Assembly: GCA_018659585.1 (NCBI GenBank)
Contig: JABJMC010000026.1
Coordinates: forward strand, 1 to 34,622
DNA: 34,622 nucleotides
Origin: Candidatus Peregrinibacteria bacterium
Lineage (GTDB): Bacteria > Patescibacteriota > Gracilibacteria > UBA1369 > UBA12473
Direction of reading: 5' to 3'
This document shows, one piece after another, positions 7,602-15,462 of this stretch. The translations under genes and the position numbers were made by a program. The notes below the pieces were generated by a model. It had not been told where the DNA came from, ran no database searches, and was given only the letters and a program-made list of their open reading frames with translations. Within the stretch, counting starts at the first letter, position 1. The number at the start of each line of letters is the position of its first letter.

Positions 7602-8792
7602 ATGAAACTCCTCGTCTTAAATAGCGGTTCATCATCTCTACGTTTTAAATTTTATGAATCCAAAGGTTGGAAACGACTTTTTAGCGGACACATCGACGGC
7701 ATTGGTCTCAAAAACTGCCGCCTTCGAGGAGATATCGAAACCAAAGTTAAAGCCAAAAATCACACCCAAGCTCTAAAAATCGCGCTCGCCATTTTGCAAG
7801 AATCCGGTCACCTCACACATCCCAAAGAAATCGAAGCAGTCGGACACCGCGTAGTTCACGGCGGCGAAAAATATCACAACCCTACTCGCATCACACGTAC
7901 TGTCCTCAAAGATCTTAAAAAACTTTCTGACCTAGCCCCGCTTCACAACCCACCAAACATCCAAGGAGTCGCTGCCTGTCAAAAACTCCTTAAAAAAGCG
8001 ACCAACGTGGCTATCTTTGACACTGGTTTTCACGCCACCTTACCCGAACACGCCTATCTTTACGGCCTCCCCTACGAACTGTATCGCAAACACGGAATCC
8101 GAAAATACGGCTTCCACGGAACCAGTCATAAATATGTGGCCGAACAATCAATCTCTCTCCTTAAAAAATCTAAAAAGAAGTATTCCAAAATCATCACCTG
8201 CCACATTGGCAACGGCGTCTCACTTACCGCTATTAAAAACGGAAAATCCCTAGACACCACCATGGGATTCACTCCGCTCGAAGGAGTCATGATGGGCACT
8301 CGCACCGGCGACTTTGATTCCGCCATTATTTTCTATCTCCACGACCACCTCAAGATGAAACTAAGCGATATTGACCACCTCGTTAATAAAAAATCTGGCC
8401 TTCTCGGCCTTTCCGGCATTTCTTCTGACATGCGCCCACTTTGGAAAATTCTTCAAAATAAAAAATACAAACAATACGCCGCGGTCAAACGCGCCTATGA
8501 CGCCTATGTCTATCGCCTCGCCAAAAAAATAGCCAGCCTTACCGTGCCACTTGGCGGATTAGACGCACTTGTTTTCACAGCCGGCATCGGAGAATCCGCC
8601 TGGTACCTTCGCCGTGATATTTGTAAACAACTCGCCCACCTCGGCCTTGCCCTTGATCCCACAAAAAACAAAAAAACCATTGAAGGCAAATCCGGACTAA
8701 TAAACAAACCACGCACCACCAGCGTTGTTGTAATGCCAACCAATGAGGAACTAAAAATCGCCAAAGAAACCGTGACCACATTACAAAAATAA
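7602..8792 (+). CDS. ackA: Acetate kinase
   Basis: Transfers phosphate from acetyl phosphate to ADP, giving acetate and ATP. It is 396 aa, a normal length for the ASKHA family. Signatures in order are LVLNSGSSS (about 4-12), GHRVVHGG, FDTGFHATLPE, GFHGTSHKYV, HIGNGVSL, MGFTPLEGVMMGTRTGD and FTAGIGE. Together with pta it gives substrate-level phosphorylation, the usual energy route in fermentative Patescibacteria. Its stop is one base from the stop of the convergent alr gene, with no terminator between them. Confidence 0.97.
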   Translation: MKLLVLNSGSSSLRFKFYESKGWKRLFSGHIDGIGLKNCRLRGDIETKVKAKNHTQALKIALAILQESGHLTHPKEIEAVGHRVVHGGEKYHNPTRITRTVLKDLKKLSDLAPLHNPPNIQGVAACQKLLKKATNVAIFDTGFHATLPEHAYLYGLPYELYRKHGIRKYGFHGTSHKYVAEQSISLLKKSKKKYSKIITCHIGNGVSLTAIKNGKSLDTTMGFTPLEGVMMGTRTGDFDSAIIFYLHDHLKMKLSDIDHLVNKKSGLLGLSGISSDMRPLWKILQNKKYKQYAAVKRAYDAYVYRLAKKIASLTVPLGGLDALVFTAGIGESAWYLRRDICKQLAHLGLALDPTKNKKTIEGKSGLINKPRTTSVVVMPTNEELKIAKETVTTLQK

Positions 8793-8793
8793 C

Positions 8794-9915
8794 CTATTTC
8801 ACAACCTCCCGCCTCATCCCTTGAATAACCCGCGTCAATAACTCATACGGGATACATCCCGCCAATTTCGCCATATTTGCTATTGAATTTTTCGCACCAG
8901 ATTCAGCCGCATAAACCACTACTTTATCGCCAATTTCTGGATCTTCCACTCCTGTTAAATCAACCATCGTATAATTCATACAAACTCTTCCTACAATCGG
9001 ACACAAAACACCCTTCACCTCCAAAACACCCTTATTACTCAAACTCCATGGCAACGCCTCATAATACCCCACCGGCACCATTCCAATTTTCATATCGCGA
9101 CTCGCGGCAAAAGTACACGAATAACTTACCCGATCGCCCTTCACTAAATCCCTAATCCCCGCCAAAGTAGACTCCAACTGCATCACTGGCTGCAACTTCT
9201 CTAAATCCTGCGCCCGCATATCATTATCCGCAAACGGCGATACTCCATACAACCCCAATCCCAATCGCACCATATTAAAACCACCCTCATAAAGCGCTCC
9301 TGCACTCTGCTCAATATGCACGTACTCTGGTTCAAACCCAGCTGTACGCACCATTTGAACCGCTTCTTCAAACTTCTTAAATTGCTGTTTGGTATACGAA
9401 ACATCATGCGCATTATCCGCATCTGCTAAATGAGACAAAACTCCCACTACTTCCACTTTTAATTCTTTAAATTTCTCTAAAACCTGCGGTAAATTTTCCA
9501 CAGAAAATCCCATCCTATTCATGCCAGTATCAATTTTTAAGTGAACCTTAGCCTTATATTTAGACAAAGCCTTTGCCGTCCCCAAATCACTCACTGCAAA
9601 ATGAAAAGGCAACTTTTTACGCAATAAATTTTCTGGAAATGTATAACCAAGAATCAAAATTTTAGACTTAATCCCGGCTTTTTTAAGTTGATATGCCTCG
9701 TGCAACGAATCCACCACAAAAAACTCTGGCTTTTCTGGATCCAAAGCCTTCGCAACCTCTGTTAATCCGTGCCCATAAGCATTTGCTTTTAAAACCGGGC
9801 ACACCATCTTTTCCGGCGCCAATTCTCGATACAGTGCTAAATTTAAGCGCAAAGACTGGGCCGAAATTTTCACTGTATTTAAAGTCCGATATTTACCTTT
9901 AAAAGGAATTCTCAT
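8794..9915 (-). CDS. alr: Alanine racemase
   Basis: PLP enzyme interconverting L- and D-alanine for peptidoglycan. From the ATG at 9915 the product is 373 aa; the in-frame TTG at 9924 adds three residues and is less likely. The PLP lysine lies in VLKANAYGHG (K43) and the second catalytic base in DRVSYSCTFA (Y265), both at normal positions. MNRMGF, SHLADAD and GRVCMNYTMVDL also match the family. It indicates that the cell makes its own peptidoglycan precursor. It is convergent with ackA and lies 21 bases downstream of the Cys-rich gene on the same strand. Confidence 0.95.
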   Translation of the reverse strand: MRIPFKGKYRTLNTVKISAQSLRLNLALYRELAPEKMVCPVLKANAYGHGLTEVAKALDPEKPEFFVVDSLHEAYQLKKAGIKSKILILGYTFPENLLRKKLPFHFAVSDLGTAKALSKYKAKVHLKIDTGMNRMGFSVENLPQVLEKFKELKVEVVGVLSHLADADNAHDVSYTKQQFKKFEEAVQMVRTAGFEPEYVHIEQSAGALYEGGFNMVRLGLGLYGVSPFADNDMRAQDLEKLQPVMQLESTLAGIRDLVKGDRVSYSCTFAASRDMKIGMVPVGYYEALPWSLSNKGVLEVKGVLCPIVGRVCMNYTMVDLTGVEDPEIGDKVVVYAAESGAKNSIANMAKLAGCIPYELLTRVIQGMRREVVK

Positions 9916-9936
9916 AGCGGGCAAAAGTATACCCCT

Positions 9937-11595
9937 CTAAAACACCTCCTTCAAGTAGCAATCTTCACAATAAACCGGTTCTGGTCTTTCTGGCGCATAA
10001 GAAGATTTTATAGAGGCAGCACATTTCCCACACGTCCGATCCCATAATTTTCGTGGATTACGTAATTTCATACGCTCGCCATGTCGTTCCATAGGCGCAA
10101 TTCGCGGCAAAGCAATTCCAAACCGTTTATAAAACTTAAGTTCCTGCGGAATAATTTTATAAAAATCAGAACTCTCGGCACATTGCAAAACTTTATCACA
10201 AACAGATTCATCAGCGTCCGCCACCGCCTCTGGCAATGTAACCTCTGGCCCTTGATAAGCCGCACTATCATCTTTATCTTTCCATTTATAACCACGTGTC
10301 AAAGCCTCCTCCTTAGTTAAAGGAAAATACTCCTGCGCCACAGTCTCGTTATAGCCATAAGGAGAAATAGACACTGGAAAAAACTCACCCCATTCACCAG
10401 TCGACTTCATGTGTTCGATAATTTTTGGAACTAATTCCTCGTATTGCTCCTTGGTGTATTGCTTGTTGAGGATGCAGTATTCTTTCTTACGCAAACCTAC
10501 ACACCCAAATAAATCCTTATTATCAATACAAAGGTCTGTATATGTTAAATTATCCGCTCCCTCCCAAATATTCATACAAAATCGACAATTCCTCAAATTA
10601 TAACAAGAGCTACACATTTCATAACAAAGCTGACATTTATACCCAATAAAATCCCAATCATAAGCATCCGTAGTCTGGTGTAAATGAGTTGCAAATTTAA
10701 CATCCCGCAAACCCTCACAATTAAAACTTTCATGGGTATCTTTACACCCCTCCAAATAATCTCCCGTCGAATCTTCACATCGCATATTTTCTAAATTTTT
10801 GCGTGGAAATTTTTGAATATGTTCTTCGAAATATTTTTTAGCTTTTCCCATACCAGCTTGCGTGTCTAATCCCATATTAGCCTTCATTTTTTCATACTCT
10901 TCTTTGCTAACTTTTTTATTAAAAATCACATACTGCTGATTCTGCAAATTTGCAGAAAACATACAATCATGACAACTTTGCATATTATAACAAAAATAAA
11001 GCCCAGATGACCCTTTAATTTTGTATGAATAAAAACACGTTTCACAATTAATTGCATGAAAAACATTCAAACAAAATCGTGAATCATAAGTAAAATCCGC
11101 ATCTAAACAACTATAATTACGATCTGAAAACCGCATGTAATAACACTTTTCATTATAATCCGCAGTATAAATCAAATAACTATCTTTATTATGCGCTGAA
11201 TAACTAATAAAAGTACTATTTTCATTATGCAACCCCACCAAAGCCATACGTGGGACTTTTAACTGCAACTCTTCAAACTGCTCAAAAAAAGGACGAGAAA
11301 AATCAAACTCCTGTCCATACTCCAGGGGATCCCAATCATTTTTCCACCACTCATCTCTATCATAAATAGTATACGGTGAATCTGGGGAATACATCGAAAT
11401 CATAGATTTACCGGTTTTAGCACAAGTCCCACTATAAAGACTGGTCTCATTTCGGATTGCCAAACGACGTCGACGACGCTCCTCCGGACACAAAGTTGGC
11501 TCTGGCACCTCCACTTTTTTATAAAAAGCTTGATCCTCGTCTGTAATAACAAATCCCTTTCCCGAAACCGCACATTGCTTGGTAATTGAAGCCAT
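9937..11595 (-). CDS. Cys-rich protein with zinc ribbons and beta-helix-like core
   Basis: 552 aa, no signal peptide. The N-terminus carries a zinc-binding-like module (C8, C36, then C58 in SGTCAKTGK). The middle contains two stretches densely populated by Cys, Asn and aromatic residues at regular spacing (about 151-225 and 320-375). Each ends in an NKK/NKQ turn and a KEEYEK/KEQYEE helix, suggesting an internal duplication and possibly a right-handed beta-helix. The C-terminus has two CxxC pairs (CGKC and CEDC), another zinc ribbon. I associate this architecture with an uncharacterised family common in Patescibacteria, sometimes carrying misleading CoA-transferase names, but I cannot confirm that here. 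The ATG at 11595 is preceded by a plausible promoter. Function unknown. Confidence 0.85.
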   Translation of the reverse strand: MASITKQCAVSGKGFVITDEDQAFYKKVEVPEPTLCPEERRRRRLAIRNETSLYSGTCAKTGKSMISMYSPDSPYTIYDRDEWWKNDWDPLEYGQEFDFSRPFFEQFEELQLKVPRMALVGLHNENSTFISYSAHNKDSYLIYTADYNEKCYYMRFSDRNYSCLDADFTYDSRFCLNVFHAINCETCFYSYKIKGSSGLYFCYNMQSCHDCMFSANLQNQQYVIFNKKVSKEEYEKMKANMGLDTQAGMGKAKKYFEEHIQKFPRKNLENMRCEDSTGDYLEGCKDTHESFNCEGLRDVKFATHLHQTTDAYDWDFIGYKCQLCYEMCSSCYNLRNCRFCMNIWEGADNLTYTDLCIDNKDLFGCVGLRKKEYCILNKQYTKEQYEELVPKIIEHMKSTGEWGEFFPVSISPYGYNETVAQEYFPLTKEEALTRGYKWKDKDDSAAYQGPEVTLPEAVADADESVCDKVLQCAESSDFYKIIPQELKFYKRFGIALPRIAPMERHGERMKLRNPRKLWDRTCGKCAASIKSSYAPERPEPVYCEDCYLKEVF

Positions 11596-11622
11596 AATTA
11601 AGAAAGATTAAATGACGCTTAC

Positions 11623-11651
11623 ATAATAAAACATTTTTGTAAATTTAGCAA
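11623..11651 (-). promoter_or_regulatory. Promoter for the Cys-rich gene
   Basis: On the minus strand, -35 TTGCTA (11651-11646), a 17-nt spacer and -10 TATTAT (11628-11623). The start of transcription would be near 11616, about 20 bases above the ATG at 11595. It is divergent from the promoter of the TrmB-like gene, whose -35 box lies only 21 bases away. Confidence 0.5.
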
Positions 11652-11671
11652 GACAAGCATATTTCCCAAAC

Positions 11672-11700
11672 TTGATTAAACCTGTTGTTTTTGGTAAAAT
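11672..11700 (+). promoter_or_regulatory. Promoter for the TrmB-like gene
   Basis: -35 TTGATT (11672-11677), 17-nt spacer, -10 TAAAAT (11695-11700). This leaves a leader of about 105 bases before the ATG at 11813, long for this window, containing a hairpin at 11726-11753. Confidence 0.5.
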
Positions 11701-11725
11701 ACTTGTAGAAAATCTTTTACAACTA

Positions 11726-11753
11726 GCGACAGGAAGCAAAGCGATCCCGTCGC
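11726..11753 (+). other. Hairpin in the leader of the TrmB-like gene
   Basis: GCGAC (11726-11730) pairs with GTCGC (11749-11753), and an inner GG/CC continues the stem after one mismatch. The loop contains AAGCAAAGCGAT. It resembles the small dispersed palindromes found between genes in many bacteria, but no second copy was found in this window. It could equally be a leader structure. Confidence 0.3.
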
Positions 11754-11812
11754 CTTGCCCTCACAAAAATTATATTTAAACCTATTTATTTAATACGCGG
11801 CGGAGCGGCATC

Positions 11813-12586
11813 ATGACTAATCAAAACCTCACAAATAATTTGCAACAATTTGGCCTTTCCAAAGACGAAGCCAAAGTCTTTATTGCCACGCTCGAATTGG
11901 GCGGTGGTTACGCCTCTACAATTGCTAAAAAAGCTCGTGTCGCGCGCGTAAATTGCTACCATTTACTAGAAAAACTCACCAAAAAAAGCTTGATCGTGCC
12001 AGTTCAACGAGGCAAGGTACAATTCTTTATGCCCGAGCCACCGCAAGTCTTTTTAAACCAACAAGAGCAACGCTTTAATCGTGCTAAAGAACTCCTCCCT
12101 GAACTTCTCTCCATCACCAACACCCATCCTTTTAAACCAAAAATTCGCGCCTTTGAAGGCTTGGACGGCATCAAGGAAATTTTTAACCAAACTCTAAAAG
12201 CTGAAAGCGAAATCTTGGGCTACACTAATCTCGAAAAACTCCAAAAACTCCTTCCCGACTATCTCCCGGAATACGTCAAAAAATCCCTTGAAAACAAAGT
12301 CAAAAAACGCCTCATCTCCCCAAAAACTGATGCTGCCACCACTCACACTAAAAAGTACTACCCAAAAAACTACCCACGCGAACTCCTCGAAATCTTTTTC
12401 GTAAAACCAAAACAATTTCCTTTTGAAAATCACATCTCTATTTACGATAACTCGGTCGCCATCATTTCCTTAAATCCCGAAGAACAAATTGGCGTGCTCA
12501 TCGAAAGCACCTCTCATGCCAAAACCCAACGCACCATATTTAATCTTGCGTGGCTAGGAGCAACTAGTTTTGTGGCGCAGAATTAA
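11813..12586 (+). CDS. TrmB-like transcriptional regulator
   Basis: 257 aa. Residues about 10-75 form a winged helix-turn-helix of the TrmB/sugar-specific type (FGLSKDEAKVFIATLE, then ASTIAKKARVARVNCYHLLEKL). A coiled linker follows (about 80-100). The C-terminal domain (about 108-257) contains VKPKQFPFE at 197-205, identical in the second TrmB-like protein of this window. TrmB proteins bind DNA as dimers and often sense small molecules through the C-terminal domain; no effector can be read here. This is one of the few genes with a good Shine-Dalgarno element (GGAG at 11802-11805, 7 bases before ATG). It is divergent from the Cys-rich gene, a plausible target. Its 3' end overlaps the convergent gene by 23 bases. 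Confidence 0.85.
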   Translation: MTNQNLTNNLQQFGLSKDEAKVFIATLELGGGYASTIAKKARVARVNCYHLLEKLTKKSLIVPVQRGKVQFFMPEPPQVFLNQQEQRFNRAKELLPELLSITNTHPFKPKIRAFEGLDGIKEIFNQTLKAESEILGYTNLEKLQKLLPDYLPEYVKKSLENKVKKRLISPKTDAATTHTKKYYPKNYPRELLEIFFVKPKQFPFENHISIYDNSVAIISLNPEEQIGVLIESTSHAKTQRTIFNLAWLGATSFVAQN

Positions 12587-13400
12587 CTCGATTTTCTACT
12601 AAATCTTGCCACCTTCCTACAACATATAAAGTTGGTGTTTGATCTGCAAAAACCCAATAACGATCACCGCGCAAACCATCTTCATCAGGATCTCCTAAAT
12701 GCCCCAAATCAAACTCTGGTTCTTTATCATCTACTGGATCTAAACCTAACACTACATAAGGCTTAACATTTTGAACATCATCAAACTCCGTTGCATTCTC
12801 AGGCCAATAACAAACTCCTCCACTCCCCTCAAGTTCTGCCAAAACCTCTTTCATTCTCTCCCCAGCATCCCTAGTAAAAATATTTACTTCTTGATCAGCT
12901 TGTCCTTTAAAAGCACCCTCTAACCTATCCCTAATCCCATCTTTCTGCTCCCGAAAATCTATTGCCAAATCTTCTACAGTTCCACGCAATGCATACACTA
13001 CTGCCTCTAAGCTCATCCCCTGCGTCCTCTGATCATTAGCATACAAAGCACTCACACATTGCTTTTGTAAAACAATTAGATTACCCGCTGCAAATTGAAT
13101 TCGATCATCCCAAAGTTCATTCCCTTTCCATTCCCCATTCATTGGTCTTCCAAAATCATAATCTAACTCTTCTTCTAATAAACCCACTGCATGCTTAAAT
13201 ATTTCCTCCATCAAACCACGATAATCTGCTTCTTCCGCTAACTCTCGACATCTACTTCCTAATACAGCCGCTGTGCTATCTTCCACTAATAACTCAAACA
13301 AAACTGTATTTAATACTCTTTCTACTGGGCGTTGTTCCATGGCCCGCACACGCTTCGACGTTGAACGAATTCCGTGTTGTTCTGATTTTGGGGTAGTCAT
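12564..13400 (-). CDS. Uncharacterised protein, third of three tandem relatives
   Basis: 278 aa, cytoplasmic by appearance (no signal peptide or membrane segment). The N-terminal two thirds look helical (RPVERVLNTVLFELLVEDS at about 24-42). The C-terminal third looks beta-rich and contains DGLRGDRYWVF with GDR at 245-247. It shares the MTTP start and an [RQ]R..ER...LV.DS stretch with the next gene upstream, and the D(G/A)xxGDR motif with both relatives. I recognise no database family. It is the last gene of a minus-strand trio 9-12 bases apart, likely one transcript. Its 3' end overlaps the convergent TrmB-like gene. Position below the cyclase-like gene suggests a shared process, but this is inference. 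Confidence 0.75.
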   Translation of the reverse strand: MTTPKSEQHGIRSTSKRVRAMEQRPVERVLNTVLFELLVEDSTAAVLGSRCRELAEEADYRGLMEEIFKHAVGLLEEELDYDFGRPMNGEWKGNELWDDRIQFAAGNLIVLQKQCVSALYANDQRTQGMSLEAVVYALRGTVEDLAIDFREQKDGIRDRLEGAFKGQADQEVNIFTRDAGERMKEVLAELEGSGGVCYWPENATEFDDVQNVKPYVVLGLDPVDDKEPEFDLGHLGDPDEDGLRGDRYWVFADQTPTLYVVGRWQDLVENRVNSAPQN

Positions 13401-13409
13401 AATAAAAAA

Positions 13410-14471
13410 TTAAGATTGAACTTGAACTGCATATTTAGTTGCCGCCGCCGGATCATCAGTTGGATGCCAAAAACCAGCATGAGTCATATTTTTAGAGGCA
13501 GTCCACACTTCCGATTGCTGCCTATCCCCTTGTCTAGCATCCCGATCAAACATGAGCACATCGAATTTCCCTTCTCCACTAAAAGGAAGCTCTTCCACTA
13601 CAGGAAACTTAGAAAAAACTAATGGGTCAAAAGATGCATTAAGATCCCAACTAAAACTTATTCCCTCCTCCAACGATCCCTCAGTCATTTGTTGCAATAC
13701 TGACAAAGCTTGCTCATCAAATCCAAACATCCTATTTGGGCCATCAACTTGTTGAATTCCTTGTGGCCCGCCACTATAACGCGGCCCATAAGTTGCCGCT
13801 CTAATAAGTTTTACTTTAATTCCGATTTCTTGACGTTGTCGCTCTAACCATAGCTGTGGGCAAGCATTAATTAACAATTCTCTTAATTCTTCTGGAGACC
13901 ATTCTACTTTAGATTGATCCTGTTGCGCCTGCTCCGAAAACTCTTTACGTTCAAAAACTCCTTGCAAACGCACTGTCAAAGGAGCCAATTCATATGGGGT
14001 AATTTCAAATCTATCCTCGACAGCCTTCACCGCACTCTCTAAATCTATATCTCCGTTAAATTCAAGGGTTGATTCCCTTAATAAACTCATTTGCATACGA
14101 TAATTCCGCACAATATCCACGGCATTACAAAGCGACTCCCAAAATCGGGCAACTTCCATGGTTTCCTCTCCTCCCTCTTCTACAGAGTTATACAAAAAAC
14201 CCACAAAATTAGGCACACCATGGTTATTTGGGGGGATGCGACCAATTCCACGTTGCTCTGCAAAAACTTTTTGCAACCCATTAATAACCGCATCAATTGT
14301 AATATCTTGATAATCCGAATCTACTAAGTTATTTATCACCTCAAAAACTGCTCGCTCCAAAGTACGACGTTCTCGTAACCCATCAATATCTGTCCGATGA
14401 ATACCGCCATTCAATAACTCAAAATCCTCTATTGTGGGACTAAAAATTTCTGGGTTATCTGGGGTGGTCAT
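13410..14471 (-). CDS. Uncharacterised protein, second of three tandem relatives
   Basis: 353 aa, soluble. The N-terminal helical region has RRTLERAVFEVINNLVDS (about 35-52), resembling the following gene. A CPQLWLERQRQEIG motif at 204-217 is matched by CPSLVKERENQEAG in the preceding gene. Near the C-terminus, DARQGDR (GDR at 315-317) corresponds to the DGLxGDR of the other two. These shared, ordered motifs suggest diverged paralogues. The ATG at 14471 has no Shine-Dalgarno sequence; spacing is 12 bases from the upstream stop and 9 to the downstream start. No enzyme motif recognised. Confidence 0.75.
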   Translation of the reverse strand: MTTPDNPEIFSPTIEDFELLNGGIHRTDIDGLRERRTLERAVFEVINNLVDSDYQDITIDAVINGLQKVFAEQRGIGRIPPNNHGVPNFVGFLYNSVEEGGEETMEVARFWESLCNAVDIVRNYRMQMSLLRESTLEFNGDIDLESAVKAVEDRFEITPYELAPLTVRLQGVFERKEFSEQAQQDQSKVEWSPEELRELLINACPQLWLERQRQEIGIKVKLIRAATYGPRYSGGPQGIQQVDGPNRMFGFDEQALSVLQQMTEGSLEEGISFSWDLNASFDPLVFSKFPVVEELPFSGEGKFDVLMFDRDARQGDRQQSEVWTASKNMTHAGFWHPTDDPAAATKYAVQVQS

Positions 14472-14483
14472 AACAATAATATT

Positions 14484-15377
14484 TTAACCAAATAAAACTA
14501 ATCGGTCACCTACCAAACCATCATTACCATCAACATTGCCAGGCCTCTTCCCTTCAACCCGATGAATCAAAATATGAGTACAAGTTTCCTTGTTCTCATA
14601 ACCAATAAACATAACTGGTATTTCCTTCTTACTCCCTCCTTTTATAGATACTGCTTTCGCATCCGGTTTATCGCATTCTTCACCCTGGGCTTCCCGCACT
14701 GGAATACGCACGACCAAAATTCCGTTCTCAGCGTCACTTTCCCTATATCTCATATACTTATCACTGAAATCCCAACCTAAACGTGTCAGCCCGGTATTCT
14801 TCAAACGTGGGGCACCATCAATACTTACCAATTCTGACTGCCCCTGTGGCAAACGCTTTAATCGTTCGGCTAATCCTGCCTCTTGATTCTCTCGCTCCTT
14901 TACCAAACTTGGACACTTAGTTTCCAAGGCTCTAATTTGCTTTTTAAACCAATTATTTATAATTGCTAATTGCTCTTCATCATCAGAAGCCTCCTCCAAA
15001 GCCTCGTCTAACTTTCCTTCATCAAGATCTTCCACATGCTCCATAAATACTCTCTCAATTTCACGCATTAATTCATCCAATGGCTCCCAATCATAAAGAG
15101 CATCTAACGCATCGTCATCATCAGAGGCTACTCTCATACCAACAATTCCTTCCAACGACTCAGCAAAACGATCTCGAAGCTCCCTAAATTCACCTTGAAA
15201 ACGATAACCATCAAAACTAAAATCACTCAAATCCTTTCCCTTAAATTTAGCTCCAACAACAACTTTATCTAAATATGCTAAAAACTCCCTCGCCAAGGAG
15301 CGCTCCATTACACTAGCAATTAAGGTATCTTCTCTGACGCGTACGCCTCGATCAGAGACATCTGGGCCATTCTTCAT
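14484..15377 (-). CDS. Uncharacterised protein, first of three tandem relatives
   Basis: 297 aa, acidic, soluble. A helical N-terminal region contains an Asp/Glu-rich stretch (about 85-135, including SDDDDALDALYDWE and SDDEEQ). CPSLVKERENQEAG lies at 155-168 and a beta-rich C-terminal part ends in DGLVGDRLVLFG (GDR at 290-292), the very C-terminus. Shared motifs with the two downstream genes indicate a common family that I cannot name. The start ATG at 15377 is preceded by C-rich sequence, not by a Shine-Dalgarno element. A plausible promoter lies about 27 bases upstream, so the trio can be transcribed independently of the large cyclase-like gene. Confidence 0.75.
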   Translation of the reverse strand: MKNGPDVSDRGVRVREDTLIASVMERSLAREFLAYLDKVVVGAKFKGKDLSDFSFDGYRFQGEFRELRDRFAESLEGIVGMRVASDDDDALDALYDWEPLDELMREIERVFMEHVEDLDEGKLDEALEEASDDEEQLAIINNWFKKQIRALETKCPSLVKERENQEAGLAERLKRLPQGQSELVSIDGAPRLKNTGLTRLGWDFSDKYMRYRESDAENGILVVRIPVREAQGEECDKPDAKAVSIKGGSKKEIPVMFIGYENKETCTHILIHRVEGKRPGNVDGNDGLVGDRLVLFG

Positions 15378-15403
15378 GGGGGTGGGTGGTTAAATTGGAA
15401 TCT

Positions 15404-15432
15404 ATCTTATCCCACAATTTAGCATGTTGCAA
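15404..15432 (-). promoter_or_regulatory. Promoter for the three-gene cluster
   Basis: On the minus strand, -35 TTGCAA (15432-15427), 17-nt spacer and -10 TAAGAT (15409-15404). Transcription would begin near 15397, about 20 bases above the ATG at 15377. Confidence 0.4.
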
Positions 15433-15434
15433 TA

Positions 15435-15458
15435 GTTATGTTATAGCTAAAACATAAC
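15435..15458 (-). terminator. Inverted repeat after the cyclase-like gene
   Basis: GTTATGTT (15435-15442) and AACATAAC (15451-15458) form a perfect 8-bp stem with an 8-nt loop, four bases past the stop of the large gene and directly next to the -35 box of the trio promoter. It has no T-run and is AT-rich, so it may be a protein-binding operator instead of a terminator. Confidence 0.4.
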
Positions 15459-15462
15459 AACC

